The notes beneath the pieces are model-generated. The model worked only from the letters and a program-made list of their open reading frames with translations. It was not told where the DNA came from and made no database searches. A stretch of DNA of 64,000 nucleotides from positions 3,472,001 to 3,536,000 of the forward strand of contig NZ_CP047027.1 of NCBI RefSeq assembly GCF_009797025.1. Direction: 5' to 3'. The stretch comes from Cellulophaga sp. L1A9. Lineage in GTDB: Bacteria; Bacteroidota; Bacteroidia; Flavobacteriales; Flavobacteriaceae. A program made the translations under genes and the position numbers. Shown here piece by piece: positions 15,500-23,415 of this stretch (position 1 is its first letter; every line of letters starts with the position of its first letter).

Positions 15500-16552
15500 T
15501 TAGGATATGTATTGTAGTGCTTTAAGTTCTTTTATTTTTATGTTTCGGCCTTCAATTTCGATAAGGCCTTCTTTTTTGAAACCAGATAAAGTACGGATTA
15601 AGCTTTCTGTAGCAATCCCGGCAACACTTGCTAAATCACTCCGAGAAATTTTTATGGGATCATCGGTTTGCGTATTCATAACATCTGCAAATTGTAGCAG
15701 CGTTTGTGCTGTTTTTTTCCGTACAGAACTGTATGCCATCTGTAAGAGTTGTTGTTTTATGTCTTTTATATTTCCTGATAATAATTCAACAAACTCTAAA
15801 GATATATTATGGTTTTTTTCCAAAATTTCTTTTAAGCTTTCTTTGGAAATACCGGTAAGAACAACGTCTTCCATAGCGGTAGCAGATTCTTTATATGGAA
15901 CGTTTTTTAAGAATGATGTAAAGCCAAGAAAATCATCTGCTCGGTATAATGAGGTAATTAACTGTTTGCCATCTTCATCCATAGAATGGCATTTAATCAC
16001 ACCTTTTAAAACCAAGTATATGGTGTTGGATGCATTGCCTTCCTTGTAAATGGTAGCGCCTTGAGAAAATTTGACTACTTCGCCATTATCATCAAAAAAA
16101 TTCTTCAACTCATTTAAATCCAGAATGCTGTCTTCTGAGTTTTCTTCTTTGTTATGCGCAGCAGTGGCATTTAGCTTTAAAATTTCATGTTTGGCTAACC
16201 TGCTTTCAATAGCACTAATTAAATCTTCTTCTTCAAAGGGCTTGGTTAGATAATCATCGGCACCTAAATCCATCCCTTTTCTAATTTCTTTATGTTCTGT
16301 TTTTGCAGAAAGAAATATAAAAGGTAAATGTTTTGTGTTTTCATCTTCGTTAAGCGCTTTTAAAACGCCATAGCCATCAACTTCTGGCATCATAATATCG
16401 CAGACCACAATATTAGGCAAAAGTTCTTTTGCGGCTAGAATGCCTATTTTACCATTTGGAGCTGTAGTTACCGCATACCCCGCAAGTTCTAAAAGTTCTT
16501 CCGTATTCTCGCGAAGGGCTCTATCGTCTTCAATTAACAAAATAGTCTTCAT
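15500..16552 (-). CDS. Response regulator: receiver domain fused to a CRP/FNR-type DNA-binding protein
   Basis: Residues 1-120 form a receiver with the phospho-acceptor D52 (CDIMMPEVDG), acidic pocket (IEDD) and K104 (LTKPF). Residues 150-265 form a cyclic-nucleotide-binding-like beta-roll (VVKFSQGATIYKEGN, LYRADDFLGF). Residues 270-345 form a CRP-type winged helix with recognition helix ATESLIRTLSGF. In FNR the corresponding helix reads DNA through E209 and R213; here E316 and R320 keep that spacing, while the FNR serine 212 is isoleucine. That fits a TGA...TCA core with a changed outer base, as in the dyads around it. No FNR-type cysteine cluster is seen. It is the gene directly after the LOV kinase (4-bp gap) and is the likely regulator of the island. 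Confidence 0.9.
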   Translation of the reverse strand: MKTILLIEDDRALRENTEELLELAGYAVTTAPNGKIGILAAKELLPNIVVCDIMMPEVDGYGVLKALNEDENTKHLPFIFLSAKTEHKEIRKGMDLGADDYLTKPFEEEDLISAIESRLAKHEILKLNATAAHNKEENSEDSILDLNELKNFFDDNGEVVKFSQGATIYKEGNASNTIYLVLKGVIKCHSMDEDGKQLITSLYRADDFLGFTSFLKNVPYKESATAMEDVVLTGISKESLKEILEKNHNISLEFVELLSGNIKDIKQQLLQMAYSSVRKKTAQTLLQFADVMNTQTDDPIKISRSDLASVAGIATESLIRTLSGFKKEGLIEIEGRNIKIKELKALQYIS

Positions 16553-16556
16553 GTGC

Positions 16557-18443
16557 TTATAATTTTATATCTTTTGGTATGGTAATGGTGAAAATAGACC
16601 CTTCATTCTCTATACTTGAGAAATCTAAGGTGGTGCTTAAACTTTCTAGGTGCTGTTTTGCAATATTTAGTCCTATTCCTGTTCCCTGTGTTAAGAGTGC
16701 ATTTTCTGCTCTAAAATAGCGATTAAAAATGTGTTTTTGCTCTTCTAAAGGAATACCTATTCCATGATCTACCACTTTAATGCTAATTGTAGTCTTGTCA
16801 TTCTCCACGATAATATCAATAGAAGTATCTTCTGGAGAGTACTTTATGGCATTGTGTACCAGATTAGATAGGGCCAAGGCCAACGTTTTTTCATCAAAAT
16901 ATATAAAAAGATCATCTATATTTCTTGGATAACTAATACGTTGTCCAGTTTTAAGCAACATGTTTGCGTTGTAAATAACTTCATCTAATAATTTACTTAA
17001 GGGAAACTCCTCTAAAGTATAATTTATTTTTCCAGAATCTAAACGCTCCACCGATAAGAAATCCGTTAGAATAGTATCGAGATAACGCACTTTACTTTTT
17101 ATGGTATTTACATGCTTGTCTCTTTTCTCTTGTTGTTCTGTTTGTGTGTATTTAGCAAGTAGGGTAATAGACGTTAGAATACTACTTAAAGGCGTTTTAA
17201 ATTCATGGGAAACCAAGGATAAGAATCTTGTTTTTAACTCGTTAAGTTCTTTTTCTTTTGCTAAAGCTTCCGTTAATTGTTTGGTACGTTCTTGTACGGT
17301 TTTTTCTAGTTTTAAAGTATAGTTCTTACGGTCTGTAATATCTAATATAATGGCCAAATAAACATCCTGATCTCCAAATCTAGAAAGTTGTAAATGCACT
17401 TCCGCAGGGTATTGCGTTCCATCTTTCCTTTGATGCGTAGTTTCAAATTCTATTTTTTCTTCTTCTTTGTTAATCAGTGGGATTAATATTTCTCTGAACT
17501 GCGCTTCTGTATAAAACGGTTTTATACTTATAGGAGTAAGCTTTTTTAATTCCTCTAAATTATAGCCAATATTGTTTTGTGCTCCCTTATTTGCATTTAA
17601 AAAAAGTAAAGACTCTTTTTCAAATAGAAAGATCTCATTTAAAGATTCATTAAAAATCTTAGCCCAATGCTCTTTTTCTTGTTGGGCTTTTACGCGTTCT
17701 GTTACATCATTCTGAATTCCGATATAATTGGTAATTTTTCCAAATTTATCCTTTATGGGAGTAATGTATAAATCATTGTAAAAAAGCGAACCGTCCTTTC
17801 TATAGTTTCTTAAAATTGCTTGCGAACTCTCTCCATTTTTAATAGCATCACGCATATGGGTGATGCACTCTTGGTTTTTGTCATCCCCTTGTAGAAAACG
17901 ACAATTTTTTCCAATAGTTTCTTCTTCGGAATATCCAGTGAGCGTTTTAAATGATGCATTACAATATATAATAGGATTGTCGGGCTTTAACGCATCGGAA
18001 ATAACAATACCATTTGAAGCAGATTGCAATGCCTCACTTTTCATTCTTAGATCTTTCTCGACGGCTTTACGGTCTGTAATGTCAATAATAAGTGCCATGA
18101 CATAGGTAGTGTCATAAAGCTCAAAGGGGTTTAAACCAGCTTCTAAAGGAAATTCATCTCCGTTTTTTCGGACTCCAAACAACTCACGTCCGTGACCCAT
18201 TTGTCTTTTTTCACTTTTAGAAATAAAATTGTATACCTGTTGATCGTGGTTAGGGTGGTATCTTTTTGGAATAAGAACATCAAGCGGTTTCCCTATTAGT
18301 TCGTCTTTTTCATAGCCAAACATTTGGTCTGTGGCAGAATTAGAAGCGACAATATTTTGTTTTTTATTAACAACAATAATTCCCTCTGAAACACCTTCTG
18401 AGAGTAGGGTAAATATGGTACTGTTCTTTTCGAAAGCTTGCAT
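16557..18443 (-). CDS. LOV-domain histidine kinase (blue-light sensor) with flanking PAS domains
   Basis: The 628-residue protein has no membrane segment. Domains in order are PAS (about 8-125), LOV (about 133-250), PAS (about 258-373), coiled coil (375-400), HisKA with VSHEFKTPLS (H413) and HATPase (N box around LVHNAIKYSP, G boxes VDHGIGIP and GTGIGL). The second PAS has the LOV signature GKNCRFLQG with the adduct-forming cysteine C181. N213, N223 and Q244 follow at spacings of 32, 10 and 21 residues, identical to C450, N482, N492 and Q513 of oat phototropin LOV2. It should bind flavin and respond to blue light. The cognate regulator gene follows after 4 bp. Confidence 0.92.
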   Translation of the reverse strand: MQAFEKNSTIFTLLSEGVSEGIIVVNKKQNIVASNSATDQMFGYEKDELIGKPLDVLIPKRYHPNHDQQVYNFISKSEKRQMGHGRELFGVRKNGDEFPLEAGLNPFELYDTTYVMALIIDITDRKAVEKDLRMKSEALQSASNGIVISDALKPDNPIIYCNASFKTLTGYSEEETIGKNCRFLQGDDKNQECITHMRDAIKNGESSQAILRNYRKDGSLFYNDLYITPIKDKFGKITNYIGIQNDVTERVKAQQEKEHWAKIFNESLNEIFLFEKESLLFLNANKGAQNNIGYNLEELKKLTPISIKPFYTEAQFREILIPLINKEEEKIEFETTHQRKDGTQYPAEVHLQLSRFGDQDVYLAIILDITDRKNYTLKLEKTVQERTKQLTEALAKEKELNELKTRFLSLVSHEFKTPLSSILTSITLLAKYTQTEQQEKRDKHVNTIKSKVRYLDTILTDFLSVERLDSGKINYTLEEFPLSKLLDEVIYNANMLLKTGQRISYPRNIDDLFIYFDEKTLALALSNLVHNAIKYSPEDTSIDIIVENDKTTISIKVVDHGIGIPLEEQKHIFNRYFRAENALLTQGTGIGLNIAKQHLESLSTTLDFSSIENEGSIFTITIPKDIKL

Positions 18444-18467
18444 ACTTTCAAAGATAAAATTTTAAAA

Positions 18468-18481
18468 CTGATTTTTATCAT
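18468..18481. promoter_or_regulatory. Regulon dyad CTGAT-TTTT-ATCAT upstream of the LOV kinase, atypical position
   Basis: The dyad matches the island consensus but lies only 11 bp from a perfect -7 element on the minus strand (TATCTTTG, 18456-18449). Its centre would be near -31, over the -33 region, instead of near -41 as at the other promoters. That geometry suggests negative autoregulation. The predicted transcription start coincides with the ATG at 18443, so the kinase mRNA may be nearly leaderless. Confidence 0.45.
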
Positions 18482-18737
18482 ATTATACTTAAGTGCTAGG
18501 AATAAACAGGGAAAATATAAAAATAAAAACAATAGTATACGTGGTGATTTTTTAAATATTACCGCTTAATCACCAAAAAAAATACAGCCTTTTAAGCAAT
18601 TTTAGCATTGAAAAATGCAATTACGCCACTACAAGCTGTACTTCTGCTTTCTTATAAATATAGTGTGCGATAAGTGGCTATTTTTTTACAGTCTTGCTTT
18701 TATGTAAAGCAAAATGTGATGCTTATGGGTCTTGGTG

Positions 18738-21254
18738 TTAAGTATTAGTACGATTGGTTTTTTTACGGGTATTCCATTTTACAATCTCAAACCAAATAAC
18801 GGAAATGAAACCGGTAAGCACAGACAAAAATAATTGCTCAAAACTTAAGCGACTAAATTGAAAAAAGCTTGTTAACGGCGGAATAAATAGGAGGGAAGCT
18901 GTGATTAACAATGTGATTGCTATTATTAAAGGAACGAGATTATTCTTGTATTTTAAGGTGGTTAGTATAGAGTAATAAAAAGACCTGTTTATTAAGGTTA
19001 AACAAACATTTGCGATGATTAATACTAAAAATACCATTGTTCTAGTCGTATCTTCTGAATTATTCTGAGCCAATGCATATTGATAAATAGAAAGGGTACC
19101 CACGGTAATTGCCAGACCTTGAATAATACTCGTTAATAGTTCCTTTATATTAAAAAAAGTGGACGTCAAGAGTCTTGGTTTCTGAAGCATTGTATTTTTT
19201 TCTAAGGGTTCATTTTCATAGATAATAGAACAGGTTGGTCCCATAATTAATTCTAGAAGAATAACATGCGTCGGAGAAAATATATTCGGAAATGCCCAAC
19301 CTAAGGCTAAGGGGATGAATACCGTTAATATAATCGGGATATGTATGGATATAATATATTGAATAGCCTTTTTAAGATTGCTATAAATTTTTCTTCCCAT
19401 AGCAATGCTGTCTATCATTTTAGAAAGATCATCATCTACTAATATTAAGGAAGCCGCTTCTTTTGCAATTTCTGTTCCTTTTGTACCCATCGCAATGCCA
19501 AAGTGAGCAGCTTTTAATGCTGGACCATCGTTAACGCCATCGCCAATCATGGCAACGACTTCTTTGTTGGCTTTTAAGGCATTGATTATTCTTAATTTGG
19601 CATCCGGAAACATTCTAGAAAATATTTGCGTAGTTTTTACCTTTTCTTGCAGTTGCTTATCATCTAATTGCATTAACTCATTACCCGTCATGCATTTTTC
19701 GTACCCAATAAAATTCACTTCTTTAGCGATGGCACTTGCGGTTGTTGCGGTATCTCCAGTAATTAATTTTACGGTAATCCCTGCACGATCAAATTCTTTT
19801 AAAACGGTGCTAATATTTTCTTTAGGTGGGTCGTAAAAGGCAACAAGTCCCAGAAAATCAAATGGAAATTCCTGTTGCGTTTTTGGATAATCTGTCCCCT
19901 TAAATTTTGCTTTACCTACACCTAGCAAACGATACCCTTTATCGCCCAATGTTGTGATTGCCTTTTTAATTTTATTTTTTTCTTCATCATTCAACTTCGC
20001 TATGGGAAAGAAAGCTTCTGGAGCACCTTTTGCAGCAATAATTCGGTCTCCCGTTTTGTTTTCAAAAAGGTGCGTCATCATAGGTGGTTTCCCGCCTAAA
20101 GGATACTCATGAATCATTTTATAAGCCTGGCGTTCGTCAGAGGCTATTAATTTTGAATAAGATTCATGAAGGGCAATTTCCATAGGGTCAAAGGGTATGG
20201 GTTCGCTGGACCACATGGCCGTTGTAATTAAGTCTTCTTCTAAAAGATTTGCTTTTTCGGGTATCGGGACTATTTGATCTGTTTTAAAAAGGTAAAGCTT
20301 TACCAAGCTCATTTTATTTTGCGTGATTGTGCCTGTCTTATCAACACATATAACGGTTGCACTTCCTAAACTTTCAACTGTTTTTATCTGTTTTACAACA
20401 ATCCCTAACTTCATTAATCGCCATGATCCTAAAGCCATAAATGTCGTAAAAGCTACCGGAATTTCTTCGGGTAGTATGCTCATCGCTAGGGTTAATGCTT
20501 TTAATAAGCTGTCTAGAAGATTTAGTGTGTTGTAATAATTAATTCCCCAGACGAATAGAAATGTTATTCCGCCAATAATAGACATTTTTTTTACAAAATT
20601 TCCTATTTGTAATTCTAGCGGAGTTTTCTCATCATGGATCCCTTCGAGGCTTTTTCCTATTTTCCCTAATGCTGTTGCGTTTCCAATCGCTGTAACAGTA
20701 GCAATAGCTAATCCAATGGCTACAGTAGTTCCCGTAAAAATTTTGGAATTCTCAGTAGCTGCATCTTTAAAGACAGCCATAGATTCTCCGGTGAGTAAAG
20801 ATTCATTTACGGAAAAATCATTGGAATGTATTATAACTCCATCTGCAGGAATAACATTCCCTTCCTCAACCATCAAACTATCTCCAATCACGAGGTTATG
20901 GCTTTGTATTTCTACAATTTTGCCATTTCTAATGACCTGTGCTTTGGGTTGGGTAATGTCTTTTAATTTTTCTAAAGCATTTCTGCTTTTAGATTCTTGG
21001 TAGAAGGAAATGGAAGCTACAAGAATGATTGCAGCGGCTAAAAAAATGCCATCACCAATATTGCCCGTTAAAAAATAGATGCACGAAGCAATGGCTAGTA
21101 AAATGACCATTGGTTCTTGCAAAATACTTTTTATAGCATCTAAAAGTTTACTTTTCTTTTTGTAGTCTAAGGTGTTCTTTCCGTGATTTTTTCTAGCAGT
21201 CAGTACTTCTTGGTCAGACAATCCTTTTATACCAAAGTCAGTAGGGTTAATCAT
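18738..21254 (-). CDS. P-type cation-transporting ATPase (calcium-pump-like, P2 subfamily)
   Basis: The 838-residue protein starts with a cation-ATPase N-terminal domain (GLSDQEVLTARKNHGKN), then the actuator motif LTGES (154-158), the phosphorylation site DKTGTIT (D305), the hinge GDGVNDGPAL and about six C-terminal membrane segments. The M4 motif is PEEIPV (262-267) where SERCA/PMR1-type pumps usually have PEGLP; the glutamate that coordinates calcium is kept but the next residues differ. Calcium is the best guess for the substrate, with moderate confidence. A patatin gene ends 15 bp away upstream, so both are read from the promoter at 22.1 kb. M. tuberculosis places the ATPase ctpF and several USPs together in its DosR regulon, an interesting parallel. 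Confidence 0.88.
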   Translation of the reverse strand: MINPTDFGIKGLSDQEVLTARKNHGKNTLDYKKKSKLLDAIKSILQEPMVILLAIASCIYFLTGNIGDGIFLAAAIILVASISFYQESKSRNALEKLKDITQPKAQVIRNGKIVEIQSHNLVIGDSLMVEEGNVIPADGVIIHSNDFSVNESLLTGESMAVFKDAATENSKIFTGTTVAIGLAIATVTAIGNATALGKIGKSLEGIHDEKTPLELQIGNFVKKMSIIGGITFLFVWGINYYNTLNLLDSLLKALTLAMSILPEEIPVAFTTFMALGSWRLMKLGIVVKQIKTVESLGSATVICVDKTGTITQNKMSLVKLYLFKTDQIVPIPEKANLLEEDLITTAMWSSEPIPFDPMEIALHESYSKLIASDERQAYKMIHEYPLGGKPPMMTHLFENKTGDRIIAAKGAPEAFFPIAKLNDEEKNKIKKAITTLGDKGYRLLGVGKAKFKGTDYPKTQQEFPFDFLGLVAFYDPPKENISTVLKEFDRAGITVKLITGDTATTASAIAKEVNFIGYEKCMTGNELMQLDDKQLQEKVKTTQIFSRMFPDAKLRIINALKANKEVVAMIGDGVNDGPALKAAHFGIAMGTKGTEIAKEAASLILVDDDLSKMIDSIAMGRKIYSNLKKAIQYIISIHIPIILTVFIPLALGWAFPNIFSPTHVILLELIMGPTCSIIYENEPLEKNTMLQKPRLLTSTFFNIKELLTSIIQGLAITVGTLSIYQYALAQNNSEDTTRTMVFLVLIIANVCLTLINRSFYYSILTTLKYKNNLVPLIIAITLLITASLLFIPPLTSFFQFSRLSFEQLFLSVLTGFISVIWFEIVKWNTRKKTNRTNT

Positions 21255-21269
21255 GAGGTAGGTTTTTAT

Positions 21270-22088
21270 TTAATTTGTAATGGTAAAGCCATTAATGGCT
21301 TCTAAATTAATGGTATCAAGTGATTTTTCTGCTTTTTCCTTATCTTTTTCAATAGCCGCTAGTGCCGATTCATAACCTAGATTAAAAATAGCATCAATAT
21401 TTTTCAATGAAAAGGTACTAAATTCTTTCATTCGACTAGGCCGAATCAATAGGTCACATTCTTTAAATTTTAGACTTGTTTCATTAGACATCATAATATG
21501 ATAAGAGCGTTCCATGATATTATATACATGCTTTAAACTGTCTTTTTTTATTTTCTGAAAAGGATTGACATATACGCCGATCACTTTATCACATTTATGC
21601 TTGATTAAATCAACAGGAAAATTATTTAGAATTCCTCCATCAGCATAATAACCACCTTCTATTTCTACAGGAGCAAAAACACCAGGAACAGCAGCGGAAG
21701 CTAATATTGTTTTAATCAAAATGCCAGAATCAAATACTTTTAGAGTACCGTCTAATAAGTTAGTTGCTGTTACCACTAACGGTGTTTTTAGGGCACTATA
21801 ATCATCAATTGGAAGGTAGGTGCTAAACTGCTCATAGAACTTCTCGGTATCTAAAAAGCCAGGTTTGCTCATTGCATAATTTGTGAATGTAAATAATTGG
21901 GTGGTTTTAAAAAAATCTAGAATTTGTTGCCAAGAACAACCACCAGCATATAATCCGCCAACAATAGCTCCAGCACTGGTGCCTGCAATATATGAGGGAT
22001 ATATATGGTGTTCTTCTAAGGCTTTTATAGCACCTATATGTGCAATGCCTCTTGCGCCTCCTCCAGAAAGAACTAAACCTATATTCAT
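21270..22088 (-). CDS. Patatin-like phospholipase
   Basis: The 272-residue protein has the patatin oxyanion motif GGGARG (9-14), the nucleophile elbow GTSAG (S38) and the DGG motif (YYADGGILNNFP) that supplies the catalytic aspartate. No signal peptide or membrane segment is present, so it is a cytoplasmic RssA-type protein. It probably hydrolyses acyl esters of membrane lipids; the natural substrate is not deducible. It leads a two-gene unit with the P-type ATPase and is divergent from the sigma-factor gene, with one regulon dyad between them. Confidence 0.9.
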   Translation of the reverse strand: MNIGLVLSGGGARGIAHIGAIKALEEHHIYPSYIAGTSAGAIVGGLYAGGCSWQQILDFFKTTQLFTFTNYAMSKPGFLDTEKFYEQFSTYLPIDDYSALKTPLVVTATNLLDGTLKVFDSGILIKTILASAAVPGVFAPVEIEGGYYADGGILNNFPVDLIKHKCDKVIGVYVNPFQKIKKDSLKHVYNIMERSYHIMMSNETSLKFKECDLLIRPSRMKEFSTFSLKNIDAIFNLGYESALAAIEKDKEKAEKSLDTINLEAINGFTITN

Positions 22089-22145
22089 AGTATGTACGAT
22101 CAGATAATTTAGTATCGAAAGTAAGAAAGTTTTATTTTTTTAAAC

Positions 22146-22159
22146 CTGACGAATGTCAT
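22146..22159. promoter_or_regulatory. Shared divergent regulon dyad CTGAC-GAAT-GTCAT (patatin and sigma factor)
   Basis: On the minus strand TACTTTCG (22123-22116) follows after 22 bp; on the plus strand CAACTTTG (22182-22189) follows after 22 bp. Each is one base off TAnnTTTG. The arrangement copies the divergent USP3/thioredoxin operator. Confidence 0.6.
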
Positions 22160-22186
22160 AGTATGATTCTATACTATTTAACAACT

Positions 22187-22207
22187 TTGAATGTGATTAT
22201 CATTCAA
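22187..22207. promoter_or_regulatory. Inverted repeat TTGAATG-N7-CATTCAA over the sigma-factor transcription start
   Basis: Two 7-bp arms (22187-22193 and 22201-22207) are exact reverse complements. They overlap the end of the putative -7 element and the expected transcription start, where a bound protein would block initiation. It could be a repressor or autoregulatory site. No second copy was seen in the window. Confidence 0.4.
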
Positions 22208-22231
22208 TACACAAATACTAAGAAAAATATT

Positions 22232-22987
22232 ATGAAATACTCAGAGCAAACAAATGAATTTAATGTATTTGTATCTACCAGCTATGTAAGTTTAGTGCAA
22301 CTTAAAAAAGAAGGAAAGACAAAAGCTTTCAATGATTTACTCTTAAAAGTTTTACCACAGGTAAAACAATATGTACAGCATAAATTGAACGTAGCATCAA
22401 AAAATGGGGAATTAGATAAAAACAGGTTTAAAGCGGATGATATTATAGATCAGCTATTCATTGAAGTTTATGATCATATCGACGCCGTTGAAGCTGCTTC
22501 TGATTTTCATACGTGGTTATTTAAAAAAGCAGATGAATTAGTGGAAGATTTGCTGGTTGATGAAGAATTTGACACTTATTTTTTTGAAAATGTCGATAAT
22601 TTTTCGAAACCAGAATGGAATGAAATGGAAGAAAAATATAGCACAGATGGCGATGGCGATTTTGTGTTGCTTGAAGAGTTTGATAATAATCAATATTTGA
22701 ATAATGATTATTTATTAAATGCTGTTTTCGTAGAAGATAAAGATAAAGAGATTATTGCTAATTTGGATAAAGAATTGGGGGCAGAACGTATTAAGAGACA
22801 TGCAGATTTAGTTTTGTTAGGCCTGCCAAAACCTATGCGTAATGTTTTTGAATTATTTAGTACGTATAAGTTTAATACCCACGAAATTTCCAATATTTTA
22901 AATTTAAGTGTTCATGAAGTTGAGCATTTCTTAAAAGAAGCAAAATCAAAAATGAAATCTAGTTTTTTAAACAGATATATGAATTAA
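22232..22987 (+). CDS. Sigma-70 family (ECF-like) RNA polymerase sigma factor
   Basis: The start is the ATG at 22232 (MKYSEQTNEF); the frame is open further upstream, but the promoter elements lie there. The 251-residue protein has a sigma region 2-like segment (DDIIDQLFIEVYDHIDAV ... DFHTWLFKKADELV, about 70-120) and a region 4 helix-turn-helix near the end (KPMRNVFELFSTYKFNTHEISNILNLSV, about 205-235). An acidic insert of some 70 residues separates them, longer than in ordinary ECF factors. No anti-sigma gene with a membrane segment follows; the next gene encodes a small coiled-coil protein. Regulon control by the shared dyad would place a secondary sigma factor below the light/CRP circuit. 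Confidence 0.75.
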   Translation: MKYSEQTNEFNVFVSTSYVSLVQLKKEGKTKAFNDLLLKVLPQVKQYVQHKLNVASKNGELDKNRFKADDIIDQLFIEVYDHIDAVEAASDFHTWLFKKADELVEDLLVDEEFDTYFFENVDNFSKPEWNEMEEKYSTDGDGDFVLLEEFDNNQYLNNDYLLNAVFVEDKDKEIIANLDKELGAERIKRHADLVLLGLPKPMRNVFELFSTYKFNTHEISNILNLSVHEVEHFLKEAKSKMKSSFLNRYMN

Positions 22988-23004
22988 TTTTAAACGGTAA
23001 GACT

Positions 23005-23415
23005 ATGAAAACAATACCTGGAAACCCTAAAACTGCACTGCTTCTAGGAGCAAGTTTAGATGTGTTGCATCAAGAAAGTAAAGAATTTTTAGAAACTATT
23101 GCTTTTTGGAGTTATGAAACACAGTTTTTTAAAAATCTTTTAGAAAAGGCAAAAACAAATGAATCTCGGTATCAACAAATGCTGCAAACTTTAGATACCA
23201 TATACGATCAACTTTTTAAATTTCTTAAAAAAGATATTGTTGCACATGAAAAAAACCTTTCTGAGTTAAAGGAATTAGCTGCGGGATTAAATGATGCTAG
23301 TTATAGAGACGAACATAAAAAGTTAGGGGAAAACATGTCTTTATTAGCACAAGATTTTAAAGAGTTAAAGATGACAATTTTCGATTTTGTAAAGCAACGT
23401 AAAGAACTAAATTGA
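23005..23415 (+). CDS. Small helical protein of unknown function, co-transcribed with the sigma factor
   Basis: The 136-residue protein is rich in heptad-like leucines and charged residues (KELAAGLND, YRDEHKKLGENMSLLAQDFKELK), so it is probably an all-helical or coiled-coil protein. It has no cysteine, signal or membrane segment and I do not recognise a family. It starts 17 bp after the sigma-factor stop and its 3' end overlaps the exonuclease gene on the other strand by 9 bp. A role as a soluble partner or antagonist of the sigma factor is possible from position only. Confidence 0.7.
   Translation: MKTIPGNPKTALLLGASLDVLHQESKEFLETIAFWSYETQFFKNLLEKAKTNESRYQQMLQTLDTIYDQLFKFLKKDIVAHEKNLSELKELAAGLNDASYRDEHKKLGENMSLLAQDFKELKMTIFDFVKQRKELN

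Noticed and set aside
15507..16049. Long open frame (180 codons) on the plus strand opposite the receiver-CRP gene
   Set aside because: It is an antisense shadow: the opposite frame has clear receiver, cNMP and HTH domains, and this frame has no recognisable protein features.
18694..18712. Short hairpin TTGCTTT-TATGT-AAAGCAA after the cation ATPase gene
   Set aside because: It lacks a T-run on the relevant strand and is only 7 bp, so I do not call it a terminator.
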